Assembly (NCBI GenBank): GCA_041653935.1 | Contig: JBAZEO010000001.1 | Span: 62,001-126,000 of the forward strand | Direction of reading: 5' to 3' | DNA length: 64,000 nt | Source of the DNA: JAYEHL01 sp041653935 | GTDB taxonomy: Bacteria > Chloroflexota > Dehalococcoidia > E44-bin15 | Shown: one piece after another, positions 30,236 to 39,743 of the stretch | How positions within the stretch are numbered: position 1 is the first letter of the stretch | Layout: every line of letters starts with the position of its first letter | The notes under the pieces: generated by a model | What the model saw: the letters and a program-made list of their open reading frames with translations, nothing else | What the model was told of the DNA's origin: nothing | Database searches by the model: none | Program-made: the position numbers and the translations under genes

Positions 30236-31228
30236 TCAACATCCTTTCCTTTTCGGCATGCCCAGTATTAATACATCCAATACTAAACGTGGGTTCGCAT
30301 TGTTTTTAAGCAATATCCCTGCCTGGATCAGGCTTACAATGAAGTTTCTAATATCTATTATGTCATAATAAACTTCTTCGCGAAAGAGCGTTTCCTGATG
30401 ATCTATGTTTGTGATGATTTCGCGGCAGTCACCTTTTATTAGAAGCAGGTCGCGCCACCAGCTGACCCAGAGCGAAAGAAGCTTCTGTACCTCTGCCCGG
30501 TTTTTACTGAATTGACTGGCCATACTGGATGAGTATGAGAATTTCTCCAGTCGGTCCGCTTTTGCGATATTGACGAGCGTTTCTATCAGCTCTTTCCGGT
30601 GTGAAATGGCGTCTGCATTAGTTGATGTATTAACAGCCCATCCCATACAGCCTGATGATAGCCTTGCTAAAACATGAGCGTCTTCTGGCTTTGTGCCGTA
30701 GCGTTCTATAAGAGCATGTTCAATCGCGGATGTGGCTATCGGTCTGAGCTCCAGTTTCTGACACCGCGAAAGTATCGTAGATAATATAGCTTTTTCGCTG
30801 GTGGAGAGCAAAATCATGTATACAAATGGCGGAGGTTCCTCAAGGGTTTTCAGTAGACAATTTGCCGCTTCCGATGACATGAAGTCTGCATTGTCGATAA
30901 TGAATACTCGGCTTTTACCCTCAAAAGGTTTTAGCGAGGCGTAACGCTCCAGTTCCCTTATCTGGTCTATGGAGATCTCGGTCTTGCCCGCCAGATCGAT
31001 TACCTGGACATCGGCATGTTTTAAATCCAGTATCCGTTTGCAGGAGGTGCAGAGGCCGCAGGGTTTGCCGCTGTTTTCGCAGTTCAAAGCCTGCGCCAGA
31101 TTAATAGCCAGCGTCATCTTGCCCACCTGGGCCGGGCCGACGAAAAGGTATGCATGAGAAAGCCTGTCGTTTTTTAAGCTATTATCCAATAGCTCAACGA
31201 CTGCTTCATGTCCAACTGTAGTCCACAT
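30236..31228 (-). CDS. holB: DNA polymerase III delta' subunit
   Basis: 330 residues. It has the clamp-loader AAA+ N-terminal domain: a P-loop-like GPAQVGKMTLA at about 33, zinc-binding CGLCTSCKRI at about 59, RVFIIDNADFM, and LEEPPPFVYMILLST as the sensor region. Delta' is part of the clamp loader that places the sliding clamp on DNA. Operon order lysA-holB-PSP1, all minus. Confidence 0.88.
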   Translation of the reverse strand: MWTTVGHEAVVELLDNSLKNDRLSHAYLFVGPAQVGKMTLAINLAQALNCENSGKPCGLCTSCKRILDLKHADVQVIDLAGKTEISIDQIRELERYASLKPFEGKSRVFIIDNADFMSSEAANCLLKTLEEPPPFVYMILLSTSEKAILSTILSRCQKLELRPIATSAIEHALIERYGTKPEDAHVLARLSSGCMGWAVNTSTNADAISHRKELIETLVNIAKADRLEKFSYSSSMASQFSKNRAEVQKLLSLWVSWWRDLLLIKGDCREIITNIDHQETLFREEVYYDIIDIRNFIVSLIQAGILLKNNANPRLVLDVLILGMPKRKGC

Positions 31229-31257
31229 TAGATGTTATATCCTATAAGATGAATGTG

Positions 31258-32562
31258 CTAAGTGATATCATTCTTCATAAGGTCTTTGTATGTTTCGCGG
31301 CGGCGAATGAGACGAGCGTTGCCATCACGTACCATGACGATTGCCGGTCTGGGCAACGCAAGGTAGTTCGATGACATGGGTATGCAGTATGCTCCGCAGC
31401 AGGGAAGGGCGACGATATCGCCGGACTCAAGACGAGGCAGGTCGATATCTTTGATGAGGATATCGCCTGACTCGCAGGCTTTGCCGGCTATGGTAACACG
31501 TTCAAGTTTTGCATCGTGTGATTTACCCGCTTTATTAGCAACCATCGCTTCATATTTGGCGCCGTACAGTGACGGGCGGATGTTATCCGCCATGCCGCCG
31601 TCCACGCGTACATATTTGCGTATACCCTTGATGTCTTTCATCGAGCCTATGCTATAGAGGGCGACGCCGGCCTGGGCCGCAATCGATCTGCCGGGCTCGA
31701 CTGCCAGCCTTGGCGGCTTTATGCCTGTGGATTTGCATTTCTTGAGGACTTCTCCGGTGATCATATCGGCAAAGTCGCTAATGGATAATGCCTTGGTCGT
31801 TTGTTCATAAGCTACGCCGAGTCCTCCACCAGCGCTGAAATCCTTCAGCTTGAAGCCGTGTTTGTGCGACATCTTACTCGCGAAATCGAAGACTATATCT
31901 ATAGCCTGCTGGTAGCACTTGAGCTCGAATATCTGTGAGCCGATGTGCATGTGCATACCGACAAGATTGAGATTTGGCAGCGAGAGCGCTCTGGTGAGAG
32001 ATTCCTCCGCCTGCGGCATGGTGAAGCCAAACTTGCTGTCCAATACGCCGGTGGTGAGGTGCGAGTGGGTGTGAGCGTCGATGCCAGGCGACAGGCGCAA
32101 CATTATACTGGGCCTCTTCTCCATTTCTCCCGCGATATCGTTGAGGAGGGACAGCTCGTAGAAGTTATCTACTATTATGCGTCCTGCTCCCCACCTGAGC
32201 GCCATCTCCAGCTCCTGTCGTGATTTATTGTCGCCGTTGAAGTAGATCTTGGACATGGGGAAGCGTATCGATCTGGCGATGGACAGCTCTCCTCCCGATG
32301 CGACATCAAGCCCCATGCCCTCCTCGGCGAGCAGCTTGGCCAAGGGGCGATTGAGGAAGGCTTTAGCCGCGTAGCTTATCGTGCTGTTCGGGTATCTTTT
32401 TTCGAACGCCTCGCGGTATTCGGAGCATTTGCCGCGCAGTGTCGCCTCGTCGAAAACATAAAGCGGCGTGCCGAACTTCTCGGCTAGAGAAACCGTATCG
32501 CATCCGCCGATGGTCAAATGGCTCTTCTTGATTTGTGTCGTCGATGGAAATAGTTTAAGCAT
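31258..32562 (-). CDS. lysA: Diaminopimelate decarboxylase
   Basis: 434 residues, full length. PLP-binding Lys in SYAAKAFLN (about residue 67), GGGLGVAYE in the phosphate-binding region, EPGRSIAAQAG further on, and the CESGDIL motif with the catalytic Cys near the C-terminus are all present. It makes lysine from meso-diaminopimelate. It starts about 20 bases after the MBL gene ends and lies ahead of holB. Confidence 0.95.
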   Translation of the reverse strand: MLKLFPSTTQIKKSHLTIGGCDTVSLAEKFGTPLYVFDEATLRGKCSEYREAFEKRYPNSTISYAAKAFLNRPLAKLLAEEGMGLDVASGGELSIARSIRFPMSKIYFNGDNKSRQELEMALRWGAGRIIVDNFYELSLLNDIAGEMEKRPSIMLRLSPGIDAHTHSHLTTGVLDSKFGFTMPQAEESLTRALSLPNLNLVGMHMHIGSQIFELKCYQQAIDIVFDFASKMSHKHGFKLKDFSAGGGLGVAYEQTTKALSISDFADMITGEVLKKCKSTGIKPPRLAVEPGRSIAAQAGVALYSIGSMKDIKGIRKYVRVDGGMADNIRPSLYGAKYEAMVANKAGKSHDAKLERVTIAGKACESGDILIKDIDLPRLESGDIVALPCCGAYCIPMSSNYLALPRPAIVMVRDGNARLIRRRETYKDLMKNDIT

Positions 32563-32583
32563 GTGATTCTCTCCAGGGATGGT

Positions 32584-33417
32584 TCATTGTCTGACGGCAA
32601 ACGTAGCTTTCTGCCCCTCGCCCTGCGAGTAGACCTTACCCTCTTTCTCAAGTTTCACCAGATGGGCATAGGTTTGCCCCTTGGCTACGGCGAAAAGGAA
32701 GCCGCTGAGTTCAGGGTATATCTCGGAAGTTATAGCTTTCACGGTAGTCTTGCCATTTCTCAGCAGTTCGAACACCTGCTGCTCGCGCTCTAAGCGATGC
32801 CGTATCAGCTCCTCTATCCTCTTGCGCGGCTCCGTTATCGGCGGCCCGTGCGCCGGCAGCATCAGATCGATATCGTATTTTAACAGTTTTCTTAATGATT
32901 CGATATATTGAGTCATGTCCCCCCAGGGTGGCTGCAGGGCGGTGGTTGTTTTGGCGAGAACATGGTCTCCGGAGAACAGGATTTTCTTCTTTCTGATGTA
33001 GAGGCAGATGTGTCCCGGGTTGTGTCCGGGTGTATGGACGACCTCCAGATCGATCCCGCCGAGCGAGATGACATCGCCGTCATTTACTCTCTTATCGATC
33101 GGGATATCGGTCACTTCCGCGGAATGCAGTATCGTCTGAGCTGCGGTTTTCCTTTTCAGTATGGAAGCCCCGCTGATGTGGTCCGGGTGGGCATGGGTGA
33201 TGATGATGTAGTCTATCCTGGCTTTGGAGACGCTTTTTACATATTCGATATAAGTGTCGGCGATCTCGTCCTGTCCGTATGCCGAGTCGATGAGGGCGCC
33301 TTGCTTGCCTGCAACGAAATATACTCGAGGCGCTGAATGGCCCAGTACCGCGTCGAGTTTTGTCGGGATATCGTGAATGCCGGGAGCGATTTCCATATAG
33401 CTGTGCCTGTGAGCCAT
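32584..33417 (-). CDS. Metallo-beta-lactamase-fold hydrolase
   Basis: 277 residues from ATG 33417; a frame extending further upstream runs into the divergent M16 gene and is not used. THAHPDHISGA gives the HxHxDH metal motif at about residue 84, HTPGHNPGH and FSGDHVL supply the remaining metal ligands, and PAHGPPI the last. The C-terminal ~70 residues form a winged helix (VFELLRNGKTTVKAITSEIY), as in the LACTB2/ribonuclease-like hydrolase subgroup. Thioester or RNA hydrolysis is possible; not decided. Confidence 0.88.
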   Translation of the reverse strand: MAHRHSYMEIAPGIHDIPTKLDAVLGHSAPRVYFVAGKQGALIDSAYGQDEIADTYIEYVKSVSKARIDYIIITHAHPDHISGASILKRKTAAQTILHSAEVTDIPIDKRVNDGDVISLGGIDLEVVHTPGHNPGHICLYIRKKKILFSGDHVLAKTTTALQPPWGDMTQYIESLRKLLKYDIDLMLPAHGPPITEPRKRIEELIRHRLEREQQVFELLRNGKTTVKAITSEIYPELSGFLFAVAKGQTYAHLVKLEKEGKVYSQGEGQKATFAVRQ

Positions 33418-33498
33418 CTTAGCAACTGGGTTATTCAAAGTCAACCTGTATTGTTCGGCAGTAGCATCGTATATAATAGAAACCGAAGAGGTGATTGA

Positions 33499-34761
33499 TT
33501 GTACAGCAAACATATTCATAAAAGCGGTATGCGTATCATTACCAGCAACATGCCTTCCACACGGTCGGTATGCATAGCTATCTTCATAGGTATAGGCTCT
33601 CGGTATGAAAATGATGAGGAGGCGGGCACCTGTCACTTCATAGAGCATATGTGTTTTAAAGGAACTCAGCGGAGGCCTTCTCCAATGGAGATAGCGGAGA
33701 CGATCGAGGGCGTAGGCGGCATGATGAATGCCGGAACGGGGAAAGAGTTCACCACTTTCTGGTGCAAGGTGGCCAAGCCGCATTTCCCCCTGGCGCTGGA
33801 TCTCTTAACAGATATATTACGTTCCCCTAAATTTAACTCCGAAGATTTGGAGCGGGAACGTGGGGTCATACTGGAGGAATTGAAAGAGAGTATAGATTCA
33901 CCGCAGGACAGTGTTTGCCTGATACTGAATGAATTGATGTGGCCTGGTCAGCCGTTGGGCAGGGATATCATAGGCAGCAGAGAATCAATAAGCTCTCTCA
34001 ATAGAGATAGCGTAGTGAAATACATGAGGGAATGTTACGGTCCGAGTAATTCCGTCGTGGCTATCGCCGGCGACCTTGATCACGACGACATTATCTCGGC
34101 AGTCGAAAAATCGTTCAAAGGATGGCCGAAGGTCAAGGCGAGGGCATATGTCCCTGCAAATGATGCGCAGAGAAAGCCGCGTATTAAGACAGAAAAACGC
34201 GATACCGAGCAGGTTCACCTGTGTCTTGGCATCAAAGGCTTATCTCTAGATGATCAAGATCGTTATAAATTGGATCTGCTGAATGTAGTGCTGGGTGGCG
34301 GGATGAGCAGCCGTCTCAATCAGGAGCTACGTGAAAAGCGCGGATTGGTCTATGATGTAGACAGCTATGTGGATTATTACCTGGATTCGGGCGCATTGAC
34401 TGTTTATGCCGGTGTCGATCCAAAGAATGCTGAGGATGCTGTCTCTGCCATTATGGAGGAATTAACCAGATTGAAAGATAGCGTAAAGACTCCGGAGTTA
34501 ACCAAGGTGAAGGAGCTTGTCAAAGGACGTCTCATGCTCGGTATGGAAGATACCAGAAGCGTTGCCAGTTGGGCTGGAAGACAGGAGATTTTAACCGGCA
34601 TGGTTCTGACGGTGGATGATGTGGTATCGATCGTCGACGGGATACAGGCTGAAGATTTAGTCGAAGTAGCGAAACGGTTGCTTGTTACAAAGAATATCAG
34701 CCTGGCAATGGTCGGGCCTGTATCATCTGAAGATCGCCTTAGAGATCTATTACATTTTTAA
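33499..34761 (+). CDS. M16-family zinc peptidase
   Basis: 420 residues from TTG 33499 with GAGG seven bases upstream. The inverted zinc motif HFIEH is at about residue 48 with the third ligand Glu about 75 residues on (ILEELKESIDSP region). The second half (LREKRGLVYDVDSY, a typical substrate-side helix) completes one M16 chain of processing-peptidase size. It degrades or processes peptides; no partner M16 gene is adjacent. Divergent from the MBL gene and convergent with groEL. Confidence 0.9.
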   Translation: MYSKHIHKSGMRIITSNMPSTRSVCIAIFIGIGSRYENDEEAGTCHFIEHMCFKGTQRRPSPMEIAETIEGVGGMMNAGTGKEFTTFWCKVAKPHFPLALDLLTDILRSPKFNSEDLERERGVILEELKESIDSPQDSVCLILNELMWPGQPLGRDIIGSRESISSLNRDSVVKYMRECYGPSNSVVAIAGDLDHDDIISAVEKSFKGWPKVKARAYVPANDAQRKPRIKTEKRDTEQVHLCLGIKGLSLDDQDRYKLDLLNVVLGGGMSSRLNQELREKRGLVYDVDSYVDYYLDSGALTVYAGVDPKNAEDAVSAIMEELTRLKDSVKTPELTKVKELVKGRLMLGMEDTRSVASWAGRQEILTGMVLTVDDVVSIVDGIQAEDLVEVAKRLLVTKNISLAMVGPVSSEDRLRDLLHF

Positions 34762-34827
34762 GATAACATCACTAACAATTTATTTTTCTCAAAAATAAAG
34801 CGCATCTACGATTGTAGTGTATATGTC

Positions 34828-34990
34828 ATTGCCCGACTTGATCGGGCAATCCATGAATTGCCCCTACAAAAATCCTGCCACGCAAACGACGAGATTGCCA
34901 CGTCGTCATTATGAACTGCGGCGGGACTCCTCGCAATGACACGGTGATTTTATCCCGGATCATCCGGTCGAGCCGCGTGATGACTGCATA
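34828..34990. repeat. Intergenic REP-like cluster between the M16 and groEL genes
   Basis: No gene lies in 34762-35000. It contains ATTGCCCGA-CTTGA-TCGGGCAAT (34828-34850), a GATTGCCAC / GCAATGACA pair (about 34892-34941), and CCGGAT-C-ATCCGG (34955-34967). The last block, with the following GGTCGAGCCG, recurs at 46562-46581. These are the sort of short palindromes expected to depend on a RAYT. Confidence 0.65.
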
Positions 34991-35000
34991 TCGCGACAAA

Positions 35001-35032
35001 AAAGAGCGGCTGCGATATCGCAGCCGCTCTTT
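35001..35032. terminator. Bidirectional terminator between the M16 gene and groEL
   Basis: A perfect 16-bp inverted repeat (AAAGAGCGGCTGCGAT and its complement) has A and T runs at its ends, so it can stop transcripts from both sides. Confidence 0.85.
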
Positions 35033-35055
35033 GCTGTTTACAAGAAGTGTGATTT

Positions 35056-36666
35056 TTAGTACTCAGGCATTGGCGGAGGAGGAGCCATTGTATCCTTCTC
35101 CTTGATGTCTGCGATTAAGCATTCGGTGGTTAAAACCATAGCCGCTATACTGGCTGCATTCTCTAAGCCTGCGCGTGTGACCTTTAACGGGTCGATAATA
35201 CCGCGCCTCTTCATATCGGCATACTCATCCCTGAGTGCATCATAGCCCATGCCGGCCTTCTTGGTTTTAACATAATTGACTACTACCGAGCCCTCTTTAC
35301 CAGCGTTGGTTGCTATCATTCGCAGGGGCTCCTCAAGTGCGCGCTTGACAATAGCTACACCTGTGGCCTCATCGCCTGTAGCTTTTACTTTGTTGATGGC
35401 TGGGATGGCATTGATAAATGCAACGCCGCCGCCAGGAACTATGCCCTCTTCCACAGCAGCCCTTGTTGCAGATAGAGCATCCTCTACGCGGTGCTTTTTC
35501 TCCTTGAGCTCTACTTCAGTAGCGGCTCCTACCTTTAGTACTGCAACGCCGCCAGCCAATTTGGCCAGTCTTTCCTGAAGTTTCTCTTTATCGAACTCTG
35601 AGGTTGTTTCCTCGATCATGGTCTTTATCTGTTTGATTCGACCTTCGATAGCCTTGTCGTTGCCCCTGCCCTCGATGATAACTGTCTCCTCTTTAGTACA
35701 GATTATCTTGCGGGCCCGGCCAAGGTCTTCAACGGTAACAGAATCGATTTTACGGCCCATTTCCTCGGTTATCAGTTGTCCGCCTGTGAGAGTCGCAATG
35801 TCTTCAAGCATAGCTTTGCGTCGATCGCCGAAACCGGGGGCTTTGACGGCTATGCAATTGATTATGCCTCTGAGCTTGTTAACAACGAGAGTGGCGAGTG
35901 CTTCGCTATCGACATCTTCAGCGATTATTACGAAGTTCTTGCTTACCTGAAGTAACTTCTCCAAGGTAGGAAGAAGGTCGGAAACTGCGGATATTTTCTT
36001 ATCGGTTATCAGGATATATGGATCCTCTAGGACGGCCTCCATCCTCTCCGGGTTGGTGACGAAGTACGGTGATATGTAACCGCGGTCGATCTGCATTCCT
36101 TCGACGTACTCGGTCTCAAACTTGATGCCTTTTCCTTCTTCAACTGTGACCACTCCGTCCTTGCCGACCTTCTCCATTACCTCTGCAATGAGATTTCCGA
36201 TTTCTTCATCGGCTGCTGATATGGAAGCTACCTGGGCTACCTGTTCTTTAGTAGTTACTGGTGTAGCCATTTTCTTAAGAGCTTCGACAACGGCAGCGGT
36301 ACCTTTCTCGATGCCTTTCTTTATTCCCATGGGGTTGGCTCCGGCGGCGACGTTCTTCATGCCCTCATGCAACATTATCTGGGCAAGTACCGTAGCGGTA
36401 GTGGTGCCATCACCGGCGATATCATTTGTCTTTGTCGCAACTTCTTTGATGAGCTGTGCGCCTATGTTCTCGAACGGGTCCTGGAGATCGATTTCCTTCG
36501 CAATGGTGACGCCGTCGTTGGTGATCGTCGGCGGTCCGAATTTCTTATCCAGTACTACATTTCTCCCCTTGGGACCTAATGTTATTTTTACTGCATTGGC
36601 AAGAGCATCAATGCCTTTCTTTAAGCTCTTTCTTGATTCCTCGCTATATACTAGCTGTTTTGCCAT
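35056..36666 (-). CDS. groEL: 60 kDa chaperonin GroEL
   Basis: 536 residues. LGPKGRNVVLDKKFGPPTITNDG, AGDGTTTATVLA (nucleotide loop with catalytic Asp) and GIVPGGGVAFI are invariant GroEL sequences. It folds proteins with GroES in a double ring. The C-terminus ends KDTMAPPPPMPEY in place of the Gly-Gly-Met repeats of many GroELs. It follows groES and is controlled with it from the CIRCE-bearing promoter. Confidence 0.97.
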   Translation of the reverse strand: MAKQLVYSEESRKSLKKGIDALANAVKITLGPKGRNVVLDKKFGPPTITNDGVTIAKEIDLQDPFENIGAQLIKEVATKTNDIAGDGTTTATVLAQIMLHEGMKNVAAGANPMGIKKGIEKGTAAVVEALKKMATPVTTKEQVAQVASISAADEEIGNLIAEVMEKVGKDGVVTVEEGKGIKFETEYVEGMQIDRGYISPYFVTNPERMEAVLEDPYILITDKKISAVSDLLPTLEKLLQVSKNFVIIAEDVDSEALATLVVNKLRGIINCIAVKAPGFGDRRKAMLEDIATLTGGQLITEEMGRKIDSVTVEDLGRARKIICTKEETVIIEGRGNDKAIEGRIKQIKTMIEETTSEFDKEKLQERLAKLAGGVAVLKVGAATEVELKEKKHRVEDALSATRAAVEEGIVPGGGVAFINAIPAINKVKATGDEATGVAIVKRALEEPLRMIATNAGKEGSVVVNYVKTKKAGMGYDALRDEYADMKRRGIIDPLKVTRAGLENAASIAAMVLTTECLIADIKEKDTMAPPPPMPEY

Positions 36667-36713
36667 TTTCCCTCCTCTTCTGTATAAAAATGATTGACAT
36701 TAATGGAAGATTT

Positions 36714-37007
36714 TTACTTGATCTTAGCTATGATATCGCTTTCACGTAGAATCAAATACTCTTCTTCACCCTCTTTAATCTCTGTCCCTGTGTATTTCTG
36801 ATAGAGTACTTTATCGCCTTTTTTAACTTCCATTGGCATGCGATTCCCTTTGTCATCTAACTTGCCGGGGCCGGCTGCTTCGATAACTCCGCGCTGGGGC
36901 TTCTCTTTTGCGGTATCGGGTAATATGATACCACCCTTGGTTTTTTGCTCTGCCTCAAGCGGTTTGACCACTACGCGGTCTCCTAATGGTTCAATTTTTA
37001 GTGCCAC
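36714..37007 (-). CDS. groES: 10 kDa co-chaperonin GroES
   Basis: 97 residues. IEPLGDRVVVKPLEAEQKT is the typical start, GGIILPDTAKEKPQ the mobile loop, and VLYQKYTGTEI the barrel region. It caps the GroEL ring. The gene is preceded by GGAGG and begins 41 bases after the CIRCE operator. Confidence 0.97.
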   Translation of the reverse strand: MALKIEPLGDRVVVKPLEAEQKTKGGIILPDTAKEKPQRGVIEAAGPGKLDDKGNRMPMEVKKGDKVLYQKYTGTEIKEGEEEYLILRESDIIAKIK

Positions 37008-37048
37008 TCTTAGCCTCCTCCTATAGTATTAAATTTATCGCTCGAAAA

Positions 37049-37075
37049 TTAGCACTCTCACATGGAGAGTGCTAA
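37049..37075 (-). promoter_or_regulatory. CIRCE operator for HrcA
   Basis: Perfect TTAGCACTC-N9-GAGTGCTAA, the HrcA-binding consensus, lying directly downstream of the -10 box of the groES promoter. Confidence 0.95.
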
Positions 37076-37078
37076 CAT

Positions 37079-37107
37079 ATATTAGTGCTGTTTCTGTGCT
37101 ATGGCAA
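37079..37107 (-). promoter_or_regulatory. Promoter of groES-groEL
   Basis: On the minus strand TTGCCA and TAATAT are 17 bases apart. The predicted start falls inside the CIRCE element, so bound HrcA would block it. Confidence 0.75.
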
Positions 37108-37232
37108 ATAAGTAATAGACGATTGTAATGGATATAGCATTGTGTAAAGGAAAATAAGTCGTGAAATCTCTTTGTTATAACTGAATATATCTCTATATCT
37201 CACTTAATCGATATGTGCACACGTGGAGCACA

Positions 37233-38261
37233 TTATTGTTGCTGTATCACGGCGTTCGGCTTGACATCAAGGTATAGATCGGAGCGTTCTCCTTTTTTAA
37301 CATGATAGTAGCCGCATGACGCAATCATTGCAGCGTTATCGGTGCAGAGGATCGGGCTGGGGATAAATACCGGTAATGTGGATTTGCTGACCATCTCTTT
37401 TCGCAACGCCTGGTTAGCTGCAACTCCGCCACAGAGAAGAATGTTGCATGAGCCGGAGCGCTCAGCGGCGGCTATCGTTTTGGTTACCAGTACATCGACC
37501 ACTGCTTTCTGGAAGCTGGCGGCTATTGCGGTCCTGATGCCCGACTTAGCTGTTTCATCAAGCTTTTCCGAAGCCTCCGGATTGTCGATATTCTCTTCTA
37601 CCAGGTGTAACACGGCCGTCTTGAGCCCGCTGAAGCTGAAGTCGTCGGTGTCTTTGAGCCATGCGCGAGGTAAGCGATATCTTGTATCGTTCAATCCATG
37701 TGCGGCTTTCTCAATCGCCGGTCCACCGGGATATCCCAGCCCCAGCAGTCGTGATACTTTATCGAAAGCTTCTCCGGCAGCGTCGTCCCTGGTCCTTCCC
37801 AGTATCTGGTATCGTCCGTGATCCTGCATCAGCAGTATATCGCTGTGCCCGCCGGAGACGATGAGGCAGAGCGCGGGGAATTGGGGAGTATTTCCTTCAA
37901 GCCAGTTGGCGTAAACATGTCCTTCCAGATGGTTGATTCCAATCAATGTAATGTTGTGAGCTGCGGCTATAGATTTTGCTGCGTTCACCCCGACGAGTAA
38001 TGAACCCGCTAGACCGGGGCCGTTCGTTATCGCTATAGCGTCCAGCTCGTTCCATGTGACATGCGCCTGCTTCATGGCTTCATTGATTATCGGTGTGATG
38101 GAAAGGAGGTGTTGCCTTGACGCTACTTCAGGTACTATGCCGCCATATCGTGAGTGGATATCAACTTGGGAAGCAATGACATTAGATAGGATTATACGTC
38201 CGTCTTGCACCACGGCAGCTGCAGTCTCGTCGCAGGAGGTCTCTATTCCCAAAATATTCAT
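37233..38261 (-). CDS. tsaD: tRNA threonylcarbamoyltransferase TsaD
   Basis: 342 residues from ATG 38261, so that it starts MNILGIETSCDETAAAVV as the family does; an ATG 13 codons upstream is possible. ASRQHL, NHLEGHVYANW (metal-binding His pair at about 110-116), SGGHSDILL and GGVAANQALR are the ASKHA-fold motifs. It transfers threonylcarbamoyl to A37 of ANN-decoding tRNAs with TsaB, TsaE and TsaC, none of which is adjacent. Confidence 0.95.
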   Translation of the reverse strand: MNILGIETSCDETAAAVVQDGRIILSNVIASQVDIHSRYGGIVPEVASRQHLLSITPIINEAMKQAHVTWNELDAIAITNGPGLAGSLLVGVNAAKSIAAAHNITLIGINHLEGHVYANWLEGNTPQFPALCLIVSGGHSDILLMQDHGRYQILGRTRDDAAGEAFDKVSRLLGLGYPGGPAIEKAAHGLNDTRYRLPRAWLKDTDDFSFSGLKTAVLHLVEENIDNPEASEKLDETAKSGIRTAIAASFQKAVVDVLVTKTIAAAERSGSCNILLCGGVAANQALRKEMVSKSTLPVFIPSPILCTDNAAMIASCGYYHVKKGERSDLYLDVKPNAVIQQQ

Positions 38262-38486
38262 AGCAGTCGAACCTGTCGTCTTGTGTGTCGTAAAATCCAT
38301 TTTATATAATCACTTCTGAACATGGGAAATACTCGATGGCAAATATAACAGAACTTGTGTGTAATGTAAATGAAATCGTTTACGTAGGAGATAGGTTCGA
38401 ATTTAATCGAATTTCTTTGACAGTCTGCAGGACGGATGTTATTATGAGCGACGTGGCAGACTGGATATGTGGGGGAATAATCCGTC

Positions 38487-39737
38487 ATGGATAGTACTAT
38501 TGCTTTGTATCTGATTCTTTTCTTGATTTGTATTTGCGCATCCGCTTTCTTTTCCAGCGCTGAGACCGTTTTCATTTCACTGCCTAAAACGCGCATTCAG
38601 CACCTTGTGGATAGCGGTGTGCACGGTGCCGCGCATATACAGAAGCTGATGAAACGCCCGGAGAGATTTCTTGCTACAGTCCTGGTCGGTAATAATCTGG
38701 TGAATACGGCAGCGGCCTCGCTGGGAGCGGCCATCGCGGTAAGGATATGGCATGGCGATGTCGGGATATTGATTTCTACAGTACTGGTAACGATAGTGTT
38801 GCTGATTTTCGGTGAGGTCACGCCTAAGACATTTGCACTGGTGCATGCCGAGAGGCTGGCGCTGGTCTATGTATATCCTGTGCAGTTTATCAATACGGTG
38901 GTTTCGCCGTTGGCAATCGGGTTGAGCTGGCTTGGTACTGTGTTAGCCGGGAAAAAGGCTGGGGTGAAGCCGCTGATAATCAGCGTGGAGGAGATCCGCA
39001 GCATGATATCTGTTGGGCAGGAGGAAGGCACTGTGGAGGAGGCTCAGGCTGAGATGCTGCATAACGTTTTCGAGTTCGGGCATCGTAACGTGAGTGATGT
39101 TATGACACCCAGGCCTGAGGTTATATCTATAGAAGAAGGGACTACTATTGCTGATTTCCTCTCCATTTATTCTGATTATCCACACACTCGTTTTCCTGTA
39201 TATAGAGACAGCATTGACCATATTATCGGTATTCTTTCTGCGAAAGATGTTCTGATGGCCGAGGCACACAGCAAAATGGCTACGAGCAGTGTGATCGATG
39301 GGCTTGTTCGTCCAGTTAATTTTGTACCTGAGACGAAGAGAGTTGTTCAGCTTCTGGCCGATATGCAGGAACACGGGACTCATATGGTTGTGGTAGTCGA
39401 TGAATTCGGAGTAACCAGCGGTATTGTAACGATAGATCAGTTGGTTAGTGAGATTGTGGGGGAGATGGGCGATGAATTAAAGCAAGAGGACAAAGATTTC
39501 GAAGTGATCGATGACAAAACGATACAGGTCGATGGCGGCATGAGGATCGATGAAGCAAATCAGGAATTGGAGCTTGGCCTGCCGACAGGCGATTACGATA
39601 CTGTAGCTGGTTTTTTACTCAGTCTCCTCGGGCATATACCCAAGGAGGGTGAGAGGATAAAGTACGGCAATTTGAAGATGACAGTCACGCATATGAGGGA
39701 GTTGCGGATCGAGAAGATAATGGTGACCAAGGAGTAG
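38487..39737 (+). CDS. CNNM/CorC-family transporter-associated protein
   Basis: 416 residues. The N-terminal DUF21/CNNM region has three to four hydrophobic helices (residues ~5-30, 60-80, 90-150) with SSAETVFISL. Two CBS domains (DVMTPRPEVISIEE, later SVIDGLVRPVNFVPE) follow, then the CorC/HlyC domain (HMVVVVDEFGVTSGIVTIDQLVSEIVGE). Family members take part in Mg2+ or Co2+ efflux. First gene of a run of four plus-strand genes. Confidence 0.9.
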   Translation: MDSTIALYLILFLICICASAFFSSAETVFISLPKTRIQHLVDSGVHGAAHIQKLMKRPERFLATVLVGNNLVNTAAASLGAAIAVRIWHGDVGILISTVLVTIVLLIFGEVTPKTFALVHAERLALVYVYPVQFINTVVSPLAIGLSWLGTVLAGKKAGVKPLIISVEEIRSMISVGQEEGTVEEAQAEMLHNVFEFGHRNVSDVMTPRPEVISIEEGTTIADFLSIYSDYPHTRFPVYRDSIDHIIGILSAKDVLMAEAHSKMATSSVIDGLVRPVNFVPETKRVVQLLADMQEHGTHMVVVVDEFGVTSGIVTIDQLVSEIVGEMGDELKQEDKDFEVIDDKTIQVDGGMRIDEANQELELGLPTGDYDTVAGFLLSLLGHIPKEGERIKYGNLKMTVTHMRELRIEKIMVTKE

Positions 39738-39743
39738 AGCTAC

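Noticed and set aside
33418..33783. Longer N-terminus of the MBL hydrolase
   Set aside because: It would cover the divergent promoter region and the start of the M16 peptidase gene, and its sequence is not MBL-like.
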